From Chitinophagaceae bacterium (GTDB taxonomy: Bacteria > Bacteroidota > Bacteroidia > Chitinophagales > Chitinophagaceae): a stretch of DNA of 64,000 nucleotides. How positions within the stretch are numbered: position 1 is the first letter of the stretch; every line of letters begins with the position of its first letter. The DNA lies in NCBI GenBank assembly GCA_947381435.1, contig CANCVE010000004.1, positions 1 through 64,000 on the forward strand. Reading direction: 5' to 3'. A program made the translations under genes and the position numbers. A model generated the notes under the pieces. That model was given only the letters and a program-made list of their open reading frames with translations, made no database searches and was not told where the DNA came from. Below are positions 29,401-39,074 of this stretch, one piece after another.

Positions 29401-32400
29401 TGCTTCGGCTTCTGCTCAAACCATTGCAGCATTGTTCTACAACGACTTGACAAATTCCGGTAATGGTGCAAGAACATTAGTGGGTACAACAGGTACAATA
29501 GATATTGCAGGTACTTACACGCCTACTACTGCTGCCATTACAGTTAGCACTAGTACCATTAACTTTAGTGGTGCAGACGGACAAACAATACCTGCTACTA
29601 ATTACTATAGCCTGTCTTCTAGCAATAATGCAAGAACATTGGCAAGTACAGGTTCAATTATTATAGCAGGTACTTTCACAACAGGTACAGGTCTTTACAC
29701 CATCGGAACAAGTACCATAAACTTCAATGGTACCACTGCGCAAACAATACCAATACCTGCGGTGGCTAGTGGTAGCAACTACTACAACCTAACTTACAGT
29801 GGAACTAGCACAGCAACACTTTCTGGGAATACTTCAATAGCTGGAGATATATCAATTACTAATGGAATATTAGTAGGAACCTCGTCTACTAACCGTACAG
29901 TTACAGCAACAAATTTGACAATGTCAACTGGCACAGTGTTTAGAATGGTTGATGAAACAAGCAATCCTGCTACTGGAACATTTACCTTGAATTTGAATGG
30001 TAATTTAACTATAAATGGTAATGCTGAGTTATATTCCGCTTATTACACTACGGTTCAACCTACTGGTGTTGGAAATATAAATCTAAAAGGAAATTTAAGT
30101 ACAGTAAATTCTAGTGGGGATAATTTATATACCTATTCAACTACTAATGGTACGATTACATTTACAGGCACAGGCGGTTCTCCTTCAAGTACGCAAATAA
30201 TAAGTTTTAGTGATCCAACAAAGGTACACTACACTAATTTTTCTGTTGCAAATGGAGCGTATGTACAACTTAATTCAAACGTTACTTTATCAGCATGGAC
30301 AACCCCTGTTACAAATCAAAGTTCATTTACTATATTAAATGGCGGCTATTTAAATATGGTGGATAAAACCATCACTATCAACTTAACATCTTATCCTTCA
30401 TACAATAGTAATACGAGTTGTTTTGCTTCTTTTAATCTAAATTCAGGAGGGACTTTGGTAACTTCAAACAGCAATGGATTAAGTACTAATGGAAGTGTTC
30501 AACCAGGATCTATTTCTCAACTTACTCGTACTTTTAGTAGTGCTGCAAATTATGAATTTAAAGGAGCAACAACTGGCGTGTTTATTTCCACACCTACAGC
30601 TAATACCGTAAATAATTTAACCATTAATTCTAGTGGTACAACTTTAAGTCAACCATTTATTGTTACTGGTACTGTTGGTTTAACAGCGGGCATTCTAACC
30701 ACTACTGCAACCAATTCTTTAACGCTAACCAATACGGCCAATACAGCTATAAGTGGTGGAAGCACTTCTGCCTTTATTAATGGACCAATTACTTGGACAC
30801 TAGGAAGCACTTCCACAGGAACTTACACCATTCCATTAGGTGTTACTTCTGTTTATTATCCTTTAGCTTTTGTGACAGGTACTAATACAGGTAGCCCTAC
30901 AATTACTGCACAAGCGTTTACAGCCACTACAGGTTCAGTAGATGCAACTTTGTCCTCTGTAAGTTCTTCAGAGTATTGGAAGTTAGTGACAACAGGTAGT
31001 TTTAATGCTTCTTCTTTCTCAATTGCTAAATCTAACTTAGCCAATCTTACTACTTTCAACACAATTGGTTCAAATACATCCAACTCTTCTTACACAGATA
31101 TAGGTGGAAATGCAGGAACACTTAGCGGACAAAATGGTGTAGTAAGTAGTGTAAATGGTTTAACTGGTGCGGGTACTAAATACTTAGCATTAGGCGTAAT
31201 CTCTTCTAGTCCAAATGTTTCAGTAAGTGGTACTTTAACTGCACTTACTACAACTTATGGTTTGCCAAGCACCACAACTTCATTTAATGTAAGTGGACAA
31301 AATTTAACGGCAGACGTCACCATAAAACCTCCTGTTGGTTTTGAAGTATCTACTACTACAGACTTTTCTAGCAATATTGGTAATAACAGTTCTCCACTTG
31401 TAGTTTCTGCTTCTGGAACATTAAATTCAACCCCTGTTTATGTTCGATTGTTAGCTACCGCTAGTGTAGGAACATACAATGGAAATATAACTTGTTCAAC
31501 TACTGGGGCGGCACTATCTAAAAGTGTAGCAACAGTAAATAGTTCAGTTACAGCTAAAGCATTATCAATAGCTGGTTTAACCATTCCTGCAAGTAGAACT
31601 TATGATGGAACTACTTTTGCTTCGGTAACGGGAACGCCTGCCTTAGCAACTTCAGAAACGGCAGGAACTGGTACGTCCACAGATGGTAACCCTATCACTG
31701 GAGACGATGTTAGCTTATCTGTTGGTTCGGTGACTGGTACTTACAATTCTGCAAATGTAACTTCTGCAACAACGATAACCATTGGAGGGATTACCCTTGC
31801 TGGTACTTCGGCAGCGAATTATACCTTAACTACAACAGCTAGTGCTAGCATAACAACTGCGGCATTGTCACTAACGGCTTCAGCTCAGTCTAAAAATTAT
31901 GGGGTTTCATCCTCTACAAGTGGTACAATAAACACTAACTATACTATTTCTGGTTTATTTGGTTCAGATGCTGTAAATGTTGCATTGGCTTACAGTGGAA
32001 GTCCTGCTGGTAATTTAGCGACAGCAAATGCAGGCACTTATACCATTACACCTTCAATAACTTCATTCAGTACAGGAACTAGTTCAAATTATGGAGTACC
32101 TAGCATCACAACAGGAACATTAACTATCAATGGAAGCGTTCCTAGTGTTCCAACAGTAACAGCCATTATTCCTGGTAATAATCAATTGACCATAAACTTT
32201 ACTGCAGGTTCTACTGGAGGATACGCAATTACAAATTATAAATATTCTACTGATGGTGGTTTAAGTTTTAAATCGGCAGGAACTTCTTCCTCACCATTAG
32301 TTATTACGGTGGCATCAGGTAGCGCAGCTTCTTTAGCAAATGGCACTTCTTATGATGTGCAAATTAAAGCCGTTAATTCCCTTGGTGACGGTGCTGCAAC

Positions 32401-35400
32401 CTCTACTGTTGCAGCCACACCTATAAATGCCTCTGTGCCTGGTGCTCCAACTATTGTATCAGCAACTGCTACCGGAAACAGTGGAGAGGTAGCTGTTGCA
32501 TTTGTTGCACCTGTATCTAATGGTAACGCAACTATAACAACATATACTGCAACTTCTAACCCAGGTGGAATTACAGGAACACTTTCTCAATCAGGTAGTG
32601 GAACAATAACAGTAACAGGCTTATCGAATGGGACTTCTTATACTTTCTCAGTTACTGCTACAAATGTCGTAGGAACTGGCGCGGCTAGTTCTTCATCTAG
32701 TTCAACTATACCTTTTATCGCTACGCCAAAAATTTCAGTTTCAACTGCTGGCAATTACACATTTACTGTTCCTGTAGGTGTCACTTCTTTAGTAATTGAA
32801 TCTTATGGAGCTGGTGGCGGTGGTGGTGGTACTGGTGCGAATTTTACTCTTGGTGGAGGCGGTGCAGGAGGCTCTTATGTAAAACATACAATAGCCGTAA
32901 CTCCAGGAACTGTCTATAATTATACTGTCGGTTCTGGTGGAACTGCTGGTACTTCTGCTGGTACTTCTGGTAGTCAAGGTGGAAGTACTTTCTTTGGAAA
33001 TAATACTGCTGGTGCTTCTTCTGGAGCTATAATATTATCCACTGGAGGTGCTGGTGGAGGTGGTAATGTTACCGCTGGTACAAGTACAAGCAATTGGAGT
33101 GGTGGTGTCGCTGCTCTAGGTGGAATAGGCTCTATAAGCGGAAATTTGCCAGTTACTGGTGCTGCAATTAATAGTGCTGGAAGTAATGGAGAAACACCCG
33201 TTGGTGGTGTTACAAAACAATCTGGCGCTGGTGGTGTAAGTAGCGGTCCTGATGCAGGAAGTGCGGGTGCTTACAGAACAACTGCGGGTACAGGAAATTC
33301 GGGTTCTTCACCAGGTGGTGGCGCAAGTGGAGGAATAACGCAAAGTGGAACTTCCGCAGGTGGCAAAGGTGGAGATGGAGGTTTGTTTATATCTTATACT
33401 TTACCTATTACAACAGATATATTAACTCCTGGTATCACAACCTATAATTTCCCAACTGGTGTAACACAAGCACTTATTGAGTGTTGGGGTAGTGGAGGTG
33501 CAGGGGGATCTGCAACAGGTTCTACACTTTACAGAGCTACAGGGGGAGGTGCATCTGCAGGTGCTTACGCCAATAAACTTCTTACCGTAAACCCGAGTAC
33601 TAATTATACAGTAAGTGTTGGAGCTTCAGTAACTTCATCAACAGCAAATAATGCCGTAGTAAATGGTAATGCTTCATATTTTAAAGATGCAACAACAGTT
33701 TTTGCAGAAGGTGGCGCTGGTGGTAAGAGTGTATTAGTATCAAATGCTGTTTTACTTGGTGTTGGGGGGGTAGCTTCAAGCAGCAGTAGTATTGGTGATG
33801 TAGTTTATAAAGGTGGTAATGGTTCAACTTCTACTGATGCTTCAAATTCTACAGGGTCAAGTTCTGGTGGTGGAGGTAGTGGAGCAATTACTGGAATTGG
33901 AAATAATGCGACTTTAAATACAGGAGGTAGTGCTGGTAATGGCGGGGCAGCCCTAATTGATGCAAATAATATAAGCATCAGTGGTGCAGGTGGCACAGGT
34001 GGATCATCTGGCGCAAATGGGGGTCCAGGATCAGCTCCTGGTGGTGGTGGTGGTGGTGCTTGGGCTGCCGCTTCTACTTCTGTTAGAACAGGTGGAGCTG
34101 GTGGAGCTGGTCAGATAAATGTAAATTATTATCTAGTCCCTACCATCTCTGGTACTTCTCCAACTTATGTAGCAGCAGGTAGCGGTAGTTTCACAATAAC
34201 AGCAACTGGAACCAATTTCTTTAATGGCATATCTGCTATTACATGGGGAGGAGTTACTCTAACTACAACTTATGTAAATGCATATACTTTAACGGCTACT
34301 GTACCAACTGCAAATATTGCTAGTCCGGGTACTGTTGCTATCGGAATTACAAATACCGGTGCTTATGGAACTTCCACTAGTTTAACAACACAAACATTTA
34401 CCATAAATCCTTCTGTAACTTTTGATGCTAATACGGGAACGGGTAGTATGTCTGTTCAAGGTATTTTTGCGAATACTTCTGCTAATTTAACAACCAATAC
34501 GTTCACTAAAATTGGTTACACGTTTAGTGGTTGGGCAACTACTGCTGGTGGTGCTGTTGCATATGCCGATGGTGCTAGCTATAGTATTGTAACATCGAAT
34601 GTTACTCTTTTTGCAAAATGGACTGCTAACACTTATACTGTTGCCTTCAATAACAATGGAGGTACAGGAACAATGAGTAATCAATCGGTAACTTATGACC
34701 TTCCAGCTAATTTAACCAGCAATACCTTTACTAGAACAGGTTACACATTTGCAGGATGGGCAACTACATCGGGTGGTTCAGTTGCATATGCTAATGGAGC
34801 AAGTTACACTACTGGAGCTTCTAATGTTACCCTTTATGCAAAATGGACAGGTATTGCAGGTAACTGGGTAGGTACAAACAGTACAAGTTGGAATACATCT
34901 GCAAACTGGGCTGATGGTAATGTACCTAGTTCTGGGGCAAATGTCACTATTAACGCGGGTACTACTTTCCCACCAGTTTTAGACGTTGATGCCACTGTAG
35001 GTAACTTGGTAGTTGCTACAGGAACTGCCTTGAGTGTTGGTGCTAAGACACTAACCTTGAATGGCACTTACAATGCTGGTAGCCAATTAGGTACTATTGC
35101 CGCAACTACGGCTGGTAATATCATCTTTAATGGTTCAGCAGGCACAGTTTACTTTACGCCAACGTTTAGCACATTCAATAATATCACGGTAAACACAGGA
35201 GCAACAGTAAATCTTGTTAATACAGTTTCTAATAATGGAACCTTTTCATTAACTGGAGGTACACTAAATGTACTTGCTGCTGAAACCTTAGGTAACTTCT
35301 CTATCTCTGGCGGTGCACTAAATATTAATACTGGGGTTAATCTAACATTTTCTGGAACATATTCTGGCACAGGTGGTGCTATGACCAATGGTGGTACCAT

Positions 35401-38400
35401 TACCTTAACTGGTGGTAGTAAAACATTCCCAGGAAATGCTGTTACTTTCCCAACCACTACAGTATCAGGAAATACACTTCCTTACATGAATAACTTAACC
35501 ATCAGTTTAAGTAGTTCAACAAATGCTATTACTTGGTCAACGCCTGGTGCAACCATGATAATAGCAGGTACTTTAACATTAACAAATGGTATTGTAACTA
35601 CTTCGTTAACTAACAACCTGTCATTGGCAAATCCTGTTACAGGTTTATCAGGAGGAAGTGCTTCATCATACATCAATGGTCCATTAGGTATAGGATACAC
35701 AGCTAGTGGTGTTACTGGTACTTATCCTATTGGGGCAGGAGGTAATTATCGCCCTGTTCAGTTTACCTATACTGCTTGTGCAACCTGTGCAACCAGTCCA
35801 AATATTGTAATTATTCAGCAAAATGAAGGTGCTTATCCTTCTATCAGTTCATCTTATAGTACAGCGCGTTTTGGTAACAGATATTATACTGTTATACAAA
35901 GTCCTGGTGCTTATCCGTATACGATGAACATTAACAATAATGGTGGTACTGCTACTGGCACAGCTAAAGCCTTTGTTTGGGAATATGATGGAAATCTTAC
36001 CTATGCAGCTAATACTAACATTACAGCAGCACCAACATCTACCTATTATGGTTTTAGTTTTTCTCCTACGGCAATTACTAATACCATTGATTATGTTGAA
36101 TTGACCGAAACTTCAATTCCGTTAACCATTACTAGTGCTGTGACTGCTAATAAAGTGTATGATGGAAACACTACCGCAACTGTTTCTGGTGCAACTTTAA
36201 GTGGTGTGGTAAGTCCAGATGCTGTTACATTGGTGCCAGTTTACAGATACAGTCAGAGTACTCCTGGTACAAGTCTGGCTATTACTAGTACTTCTTCAAT
36301 TACCGGTACTAATGCGGCAGCTTATACGCTTTCACAACCTAGCTTAACAGCTAGAGATATTAATACAGGTACTGTCGGTTCTTGGTTGGGTGTAGTAAGT
36401 ACAGATTATAATAATGTAGCAAACTGGCAGAGTTATAGTGTTCCATTAGCTTCAAGTAATGTTACCATTCCTGCTTCTGGAATCACAAACTATCCTGTTT
36501 TGGCTGGTGCTACAACGTTGAATAATTTGACCATCAACAGTGGAACATTGAGTCTCAACGGTCAAACGCTAACTGTTAATGGTACAATAAGTGGTGCAGG
36601 TACAATTACTCCAACTGCTACTTCTTCGCTAGTTATTGGTGGTACTGCGGGTACCATCAACTTTACTAGTGGAAGTAACACTATTAAAGACCTAACGCTT
36701 AATAGTAGTGCAACTGCAACTTTAGGAGGAACTACCAATATTACAGCAGGTGTTACTCCGGGTACTGTAACTATAGCAAGTGGAGCAACGCTAAATACTG
36801 GAGGAAATCTTGTAATTAAATCTGATGCATTGGGTACTGCACGCATTTCACAAAGTGCAGGTACAATATCTGGCAATGTAACAGTAGAGCGTTTCATTAC
36901 TGCAAAATCTGGTCGTAGATTTAGTTTTGTCGGTACGCCAGTTACACAGTCTGTTCGTAATGGATGGCAACAACAGATTTACATTTCTGGTCCTGGTACT
37001 GGTGGATTACCTTGCGGTAGCACAACAGGTAATGGGCAGACATCTACGGATAAGTACAATAGCAATGGTTTTGATGCTACCATTACCGGTGCAAATACTA
37101 TCTTACAATACAATGCAGCGGTTGTAAAAAGCAGTCACTATTCTGGAATTGCTAATACGGGTGTTAGTTTATCACCTGGAACCGGTTACTCTGTAAATAT
37201 TCGTGGCAATAGAAATAGTGCTACTGTAACCTGCGATAATCAATTGAATAATACTGCTCCAACAGCTCCAGAGGCTGTAACCCTAAGTGCTACTGGTACG
37301 GTAACTACTGGAAATTTAGTTGTAGCATTAAATGATAAAGCTGTTCACAACTTTACATTATTGGCAAATCCATATCCTAGTCAGATTAGTTTTCTAGCAT
37401 TTAAAGGGGATAATAGTATTATCAACAATAAAATGTGGACTTTCAGTCCATTTGGATCTGGCAACTTTACTACCCTTTCCAATGGGCACATTGTAAATGG
37501 TGCAACAGGTTATGATGATACTTATGGAAACATTATTGCAAGTGGTCAGGCGTTCTTTGTAGAAGCAAATACCAATGGTAGTGTAACATTTAGCGAATCA
37601 CATAAGGTAAGTGGTAGTCTTCCAAATACGCAATACTTTGGTATTGCACCAGAGAAGTCCATGAGGATTGGGTTCTATAGTGCCTCAACAAGATTAGATG
37701 AAATACTTCTAATCTACAATAAGCAAGGAACTAAAGATTACGATGCAAATTGGGATGCAACATCTATGAGTTTAACAAGTCAGTCATTGGTGGCCTATAA
37801 GGGTAGCAATAAATTGGCAATTGCTTATCTACCAGATTCTACTGTCGCTGATACCACACAATTAGGTGTTGCCATAAAAGCAGGTAGTTATGCATTAAAG
37901 TTCAGTCAGCTAGAAACTATTGACAGTTTGCAAACTATTACTTTAGTTGATAAGTTCTTAGGTACTTCAACAGACATTCGTAGTAATTCAACCTACAATT
38001 TCAATGTTACCACAGATACTGCAAGTAAGGGTGCAAACAGGTTTAAAGTTGTGTTGAGTGGCGCTGTTCCTTTGGCTGTAAACTTTGTAGGAATCAATGC
38101 TACACAGAATACAAATTGTGTAGCCGTTAATTGGTCAGTAGCCAATGAAGCAAAAATTGCATCTTATAGCGTTGAGAGAAGTACAGATGGTGTACACTTT
38201 ACTGCAGTAAGCAACTGCAAAGCTACAGGAGCATCAACCTACACTGTTCAAGATGCTAACCTTCCTGCAAGTGCAAATACTTTATACTACCGTGTTAAGG
38301 CAATTGACAACTTAGGTAAAGCAACTTACACCAATGTAATTGTACTTACAATTCAAGATTCACGATTCACGGGATTATCAATTTTCCCTAACCCTGTTCA

Positions 38401-38620
38401 ACGTAAGCTAAACTTAACGATTGCTGGTTCAACAAGTGGTAGTCTGTACACAGTGAAGATTACGACTGCTACTGGTAAGTTAGCATTTACTAAGTCTGCT
38501 GTTCCTGTCTCTGGAAATGCCATCACTTTCGATGCAAGTAGCTTTGCAGCAGGCGTGTACTTAATAGAATTAACGGATGCAAAGGGTAATAAACTTGTAA
38601 GTAAGTTTGTAAAAGATTAA
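23429..38620 (+). CDS. Giant secreted multidomain adhesin with T9SS type A sorting domain
   Basis: This single 5063-residue frame has an extended N-terminus and then a signal-like segment at about 43-65 (ILKSLTLLLMGMAFFVGG). Seven InlB-type B repeats lie at about 268-829 (each ends TLYAKW). Three 93-residue PKD-like repeats lie at about 1023-1300 (FAWTLGTNTGSITGA). A fibronectin-like and lectin-like region follows at about 1380-1560, then long Ser/Thr/Asn-rich filamentous repeats. YDG/MBG-type domains are near 2710-2900 and two Fn3 domains near 2902-3090. A glycine-rich stretch spans about 3125-3565, with two more InlB repeats at about 3665-3808. Two GxWxG...NW modules lie near 3810 and 4318. 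The last 80 residues are a type A sorting domain (LSIFPNPVQRKLNLTI, ending KLVSKFVKD). It is surface-exposed and probably adhesive. Confidence 0.95.
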   Translation: MVFSNANTKRTIISISAAQTASETQTVRTIEKLSKSTSILKSLTLLLMGMAFFVGGVKGQYSIAGTGSGNTYTQNFDAFRGTSATLPANWAVSSATYNATYAVLTSGAASPTVSNASGNNCYAGRSSSSSTNYCILQKQATSGSTTFTFSATNGTGSTLNGFTITWNAKQYSQAGRPTTLDFQYRINGGSYVKTGITGTTLYTATTGSSTTFSESSTSYSITITGISITANQTVDFQFVVANGGTSGSNAHLGVDDFNMYASATPTTYTLTYSGNSSTSGTAPTDASSPYSSGASITTQANSGTLAKTNYTFAGWNTATDGSGTSYAVSTASAFSMPAANTTLYAKWTYNVTYNGNSNTSGSVPTDATNYTQAAAVTTAANSGSLVRTGYAFAGWNTAADGTGTSYTASQASAFTNAGNITLYAKWSPTYTLTYSGNTNTSGTAPTDGSSPYVSGAAITTQANSGTLAKTNYTFAGWNTSADGSGTSYAVSTASAFSMPAANTTLYAKWTYNVTYNGNSNTGGTVPTDATNYTQAAAVTTAANSGSLVRTGYTFSGWNTAADGSGTSYTVSQASAFTNTGNITLYAKWTPTYTLTYSGNTNTSGTAPNDGSSPYISGASVTTAANSGTLVKTNYTFAGWNTAADGSGTSYSVSTASAFAMPSANTTLYAKWTYTVTYNGNSNTGGTVPTDATNYTQTASVTTAANSGSLVRTGYTFAGWNTLANGTGTSYSVSQASAFTNAGNITLYAKWTINSYNLSYDGNGSDGGTAVSSSSNNYNASVTLPSCTFTLTGYTFSTWNTQADGLGTDYAAGAPYSMPASATTLYAKWISAALPVCPSSTAVTPSATQTVCQGVAASLLTAAITNTGAAGSPTLLYQWYYNTTNSNTVSGATVISGATNSTYTPLSTAAEVGTRYYFCVGYATDNSCGQSNTTQSLASNTVQVTVNATPSAPTGTAAQSFCSGASPTVANLTATGSSLIWYTTAGGATVATGALVDGTTYYVSQTVSNCESSARFAVVATVNTTPSVTTANTASVCSGGTTSISLTASAASTFAWTLGTNTGSITGASASNGSSIAQALTNPSNSTAGSIVYAVTPTSTVGSCVGSATNITVTVNPTPAVTNATSASTCSGTSPSLSLTASAASTFAWTLGINTGSITGATATSGSSIAQTLTNPSNSTAGSVVYAVTPTATLGSCVGTATNVTITVNPAPSLTNSTTPSTCSGTSPALSLTASVASSFAWTLGTNTGSITGATATSGTSINQTLTNPSNSTAGSIVYTVTPTATLGSCAGTPTNVTVTVNPAPVAPTGTTPQIFCVSGTVASLSATGTGILWYAAVNGGVALSTSTALVNGTIYYASQTVGGCESSSTNSSRLAVTATITSLTAPTATAATSTTSNGFTANWGSVGCATSYALDVYTGTSSTLSEGFETGLSTSGYITGGGSLTSLASGTWTFESGGLRNATNVHSNSYSCQIKTGATNYAATTLNDCGVVTFWWFNSTPPTVKYGTTTYATTQIANTGSWYQFSCAINSIASNTLYFYNSSGATGYLDDVSMTASRTNIITGQSVVGTTYNVTGLSGSTTYNYVVRSVNGTSSVNSNVISVTTTTPSYYSKSTGNLDVLSTWGTNTDGTGTAPADFTTAGVVYNIVNNTTPTIGAAWTVSGSGAKVVVGDGTATAINFTIPSSFAYTGTIDVTANSILTLQNTIPTIGTLSATSTVVYDGGTAQNISAATYGNLTVQNSGAAKTLAGAVTLLGNTFILASGTTLTSGTNVISFNAAGGTATINGIFQTANSTGFSGGAATSISSTNTPTVTLGATSTIEYNATSTSQAITARADYYNLILTGGSSGSFLKAMGTTPTIVAGGTFTVNSTAIANFITTQMLFGGAGCTVNINGTLQTQKATGGLTGASTSVFQSTNAPTVNLGASSTIIYNGTGAQVVSANTYANLTISGTRSSTPTITLASGTITVTGTVSNAISGAVVWSNSGNTFDYASASAQTIAALFYNDLTNSGNGARTLVGTTGTIDIAGTYTPTTAAITVSTSTINFSGADGQTIPATNYYSLSSSNNARTLASTGSIIIAGTFTTGTGLYTIGTSTINFNGTTAQTIPIPAVASGSNYYNLTYSGTSTATLSGNTSIAGDISITNGILVGTSSTNRTVTATNLTMSTGTVFRMVDETSNPATGTFTLNLNGNLTINGNAELYSAYYTTVQPTGVGNINLKGNLSTVNSSGDNLYTYSTTNGTITFTGTGGSPSSTQIISFSDPTKVHYTNFSVANGAYVQLNSNVTLSAWTTPVTNQSSFTILNGGYLNMVDKTITINLTSYPSYNSNTSCFASFNLNSGGTLVTSNSNGLSTNGSVQPGSISQLTRTFSSAANYEFKGATTGVFISTPTANTVNNLTINSSGTTLSQPFIVTGTVGLTAGILTTTATNSLTLTNTANTAISGGSTSAFINGPITWTLGSTSTGTYTIPLGVTSVYYPLAFVTGTNTGSPTITAQAFTATTGSVDATLSSVSSSEYWKLVTTGSFNASSFSIAKSNLANLTTFNTIGSNTSNSSYTDIGGNAGTLSGQNGVVSSVNGLTGAGTKYLALGVISSSPNVSVSGTLTALTTTYGLPSTTTSFNVSGQNLTADVTIKPPVGFEVSTTTDFSSNIGNNSSPLVVSASGTLNSTPVYVRLLATASVGTYNGNITCSTTGAALSKSVATVNSSVTAKALSIAGLTIPASRTYDGTTFASVTGTPALATSETAGTGTSTDGNPITGDDVSLSVGSVTGTYNSANVTSATTITIGGITLAGTSAANYTLTTTASASITTAALSLTASAQSKNYGVSSSTSGTINTNYTISGLFGSDAVNVALAYSGSPAGNLATANAGTYTITPSITSFSTGTSSNYGVPSITTGTLTINGSVPSVPTVTAIIPGNNQLTINFTAGSTGGYAITNYKYSTDGGLSFKSAGTSSSPLVITVASGSAASLANGTSYDVQIKAVNSLGDGAATSTVAATPINASVPGAPTIVSATATGNSGEVAVAFVAPVSNGNATITTYTATSNPGGITGTLSQSGSGTITVTGLSNGTSYTFSVTATNVVGTGAASSSSSSTIPFIATPKISVSTAGNYTFTVPVGVTSLVIESYGAGGGGGGTGANFTLGGGGAGGSYVKHTIAVTPGTVYNYTVGSGGTAGTSAGTSGSQGGSTFFGNNTAGASSGAIILSTGGAGGGGNVTAGTSTSNWSGGVAALGGIGSISGNLPVTGAAINSAGSNGETPVGGVTKQSGAGGVSSGPDAGSAGAYRTTAGTGNSGSSPGGGASGGITQSGTSAGGKGGDGGLFISYTLPITTDILTPGITTYNFPTGVTQALIECWGSGGAGGSATGSTLYRATGGGASAGAYANKLLTVNPSTNYTVSVGASVTSSTANNAVVNGNASYFKDATTVFAEGGAGGKSVLVSNAVLLGVGGVASSSSSIGDVVYKGGNGSTSTDASNSTGSSSGGGGSGAITGIGNNATLNTGGSAGNGGAALIDANNISISGAGGTGGSSGANGGPGSAPGGGGGGAWAAASTSVRTGGAGGAGQINVNYYLVPTISGTSPTYVAAGSGSFTITATGTNFFNGISAITWGGVTLTTTYVNAYTLTATVPTANIASPGTVAIGITNTGAYGTSTSLTTQTFTINPSVTFDANTGTGSMSVQGIFANTSANLTTNTFTKIGYTFSGWATTAGGAVAYADGASYSIVTSNVTLFAKWTANTYTVAFNNNGGTGTMSNQSVTYDLPANLTSNTFTRTGYTFAGWATTSGGSVAYANGASYTTGASNVTLYAKWTGIAGNWVGTNSTSWNTSANWADGNVPSSGANVTINAGTTFPPVLDVDATVGNLVVATGTALSVGAKTLTLNGTYNAGSQLGTIAATTAGNIIFNGSAGTVYFTPTFSTFNNITVNTGATVNLVNTVSNNGTFSLTGGTLNVLAAETLGNFSISGGALNINTGVNLTFSGTYSGTGGAMTNGGTITLTGGSKTFPGNAVTFPTTTVSGNTLPYMNNLTISLSSSTNAITWSTPGATMIIAGTLTLTNGIVTTSLTNNLSLANPVTGLSGGSASSYINGPLGIGYTASGVTGTYPIGAGGNYRPVQFTYTACATCATSPNIVIIQQNEGAYPSISSSYSTARFGNRYYTVIQSPGAYPYTMNINNNGGTATGTAKAFVWEYDGNLTYAANTNITAAPTSTYYGFSFSPTAITNTIDYVELTETSIPLTITSAVTANKVYDGNTTATVSGATLSGVVSPDAVTLVPVYRYSQSTPGTSLAITSTSSITGTNAAAYTLSQPSLTARDINTGTVGSWLGVVSTDYNNVANWQSYSVPLASSNVTIPASGITNYPVLAGATTLNNLTINSGTLSLNGQTLTVNGTISGAGTITPTATSSLVIGGTAGTINFTSGSNTIKDLTLNSSATATLGGTTNITAGVTPGTVTIASGATLNTGGNLVIKSDALGTARISQSAGTISGNVTVERFITAKSGRRFSFVGTPVTQSVRNGWQQQIYISGPGTGGLPCGSTTGNGQTSTDKYNSNGFDATITGANTILQYNAAVVKSSHYSGIANTGVSLSPGTGYSVNIRGNRNSATVTCDNQLNNTAPTAPEAVTLSATGTVTTGNLVVALNDKAVHNFTLLANPYPSQISFLAFKGDNSIINNKMWTFSPFGSGNFTTLSNGHIVNGATGYDDTYGNIIASGQAFFVEANTNGSVTFSESHKVSGSLPNTQYFGIAPEKSMRIGFYSASTRLDEILLIYNKQGTKDYDANWDATSMSLTSQSLVAYKGSNKLAIAYLPDSTVADTTQLGVAIKAGSYALKFSQLETIDSLQTITLVDKFLGTSTDIRSNSTYNFNVTTDTASKGANRFKVVLSGAVPLAVNFVGINATQNTNCVAVNWSVANEAKIASYSVERSTDGVHFTAVSNCKATGASTYTVQDANLPASANTLYYRVKAIDNLGKATYTNVIVLTIQDSRFTGLSIFPNPVQRKLNLTIAGSTSGSLYTVKITTATGKLAFTKSAVPVSGNAITFDASSFAAGVYLIELTDAKGNKLVSKFVKD
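24230..25687 (+). repeat. Three 486-bp direct repeats inside the giant gene
   Basis: The string reading YTLTYSGN starts at 24230, 24716 and 25202, exactly 486 bp apart. Each unit encodes one pair of alternating InlB-type domains (YTLTYSGN type then YNVTYNGN or YTVTYNGN type). The DNA repeats differ mainly at third codon positions. Confidence 0.85.
26500..27336 (+). repeat. Three 279-bp direct repeats inside the giant gene
   Basis: The cysteine codon before SG recurs at about 26534, 26813 and 27092, 279 bp apart, giving three 93-residue PKD-like domains with AWTLG.NTGSITGA. The DNA is highly similar between units. Confidence 0.82.
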
Positions 38621-38673
38621 GCTAATTAATATTTGATAATTCTGAATTAATATTAGCTTAGTTAAACAATAAT

Positions 38674-38717
38674 AAAACGGTCAATAACTCTCTAAAGGTT
38701 ATTGACCGTTTTTTTTT
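38674..38717 (+). terminator. Terminator of the giant adhesin gene
   Basis: AAAACGGTCAATAAC pairs with GTTATTGACCGTTTT and is followed by a long T-run, 53 bp after the stop codon. Confidence 0.92.
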
Positions 38718-38741
38718 GGGCGTATGAATGAGTTTGTTAAA

Positions 38742-38911
38742 TAGACCTCTTCGGAAATCCATTCTCTCTCTTTTTCTGTTACCTCAGTGCCTCAGTGGCA
38801 AAGAAATTCTACATAATTGTATAAAATGATTGCCACAGAAGGCACAGAAAAAACAGAGAAATCATATAGAAGACACTCTTTTTTATCATAAAGCAATTAT
38901 CGAAGAGGTCT
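38742..38911. mobile_element. MITE-like element, copy 2 (170 bp, inverted)
   Basis: It is bounded by TAGACCTCTTCG and CGAAGAGGTCTA and matches 2451-2621 in reverse complement almost base for base. It is inserted just downstream of the giant gene's terminator, disrupting nothing. Confidence 0.75.
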
Positions 38912-39074
38912 AATGTAAATTGCTATTGGTTGCTTTCATTATCTACTAAAAAATAGGAGCAATGGCTAAGATAAGTAGGGGGGTATTGAAAATGTTTGCG
39001 CTCCAAATTGTAAACTCTCATAACTCATAACTCATATCTCCTAACTCATATCAGATATCTCATAACTAACAACT
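38912..39074. repeat. Heptamer-type repeats before the permease gene end
   Basis: CTCATAA and related seven-base strings recur at about 39013-39074 directly after a short unremarkable spacer. No gene is present. Confidence 0.5.
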
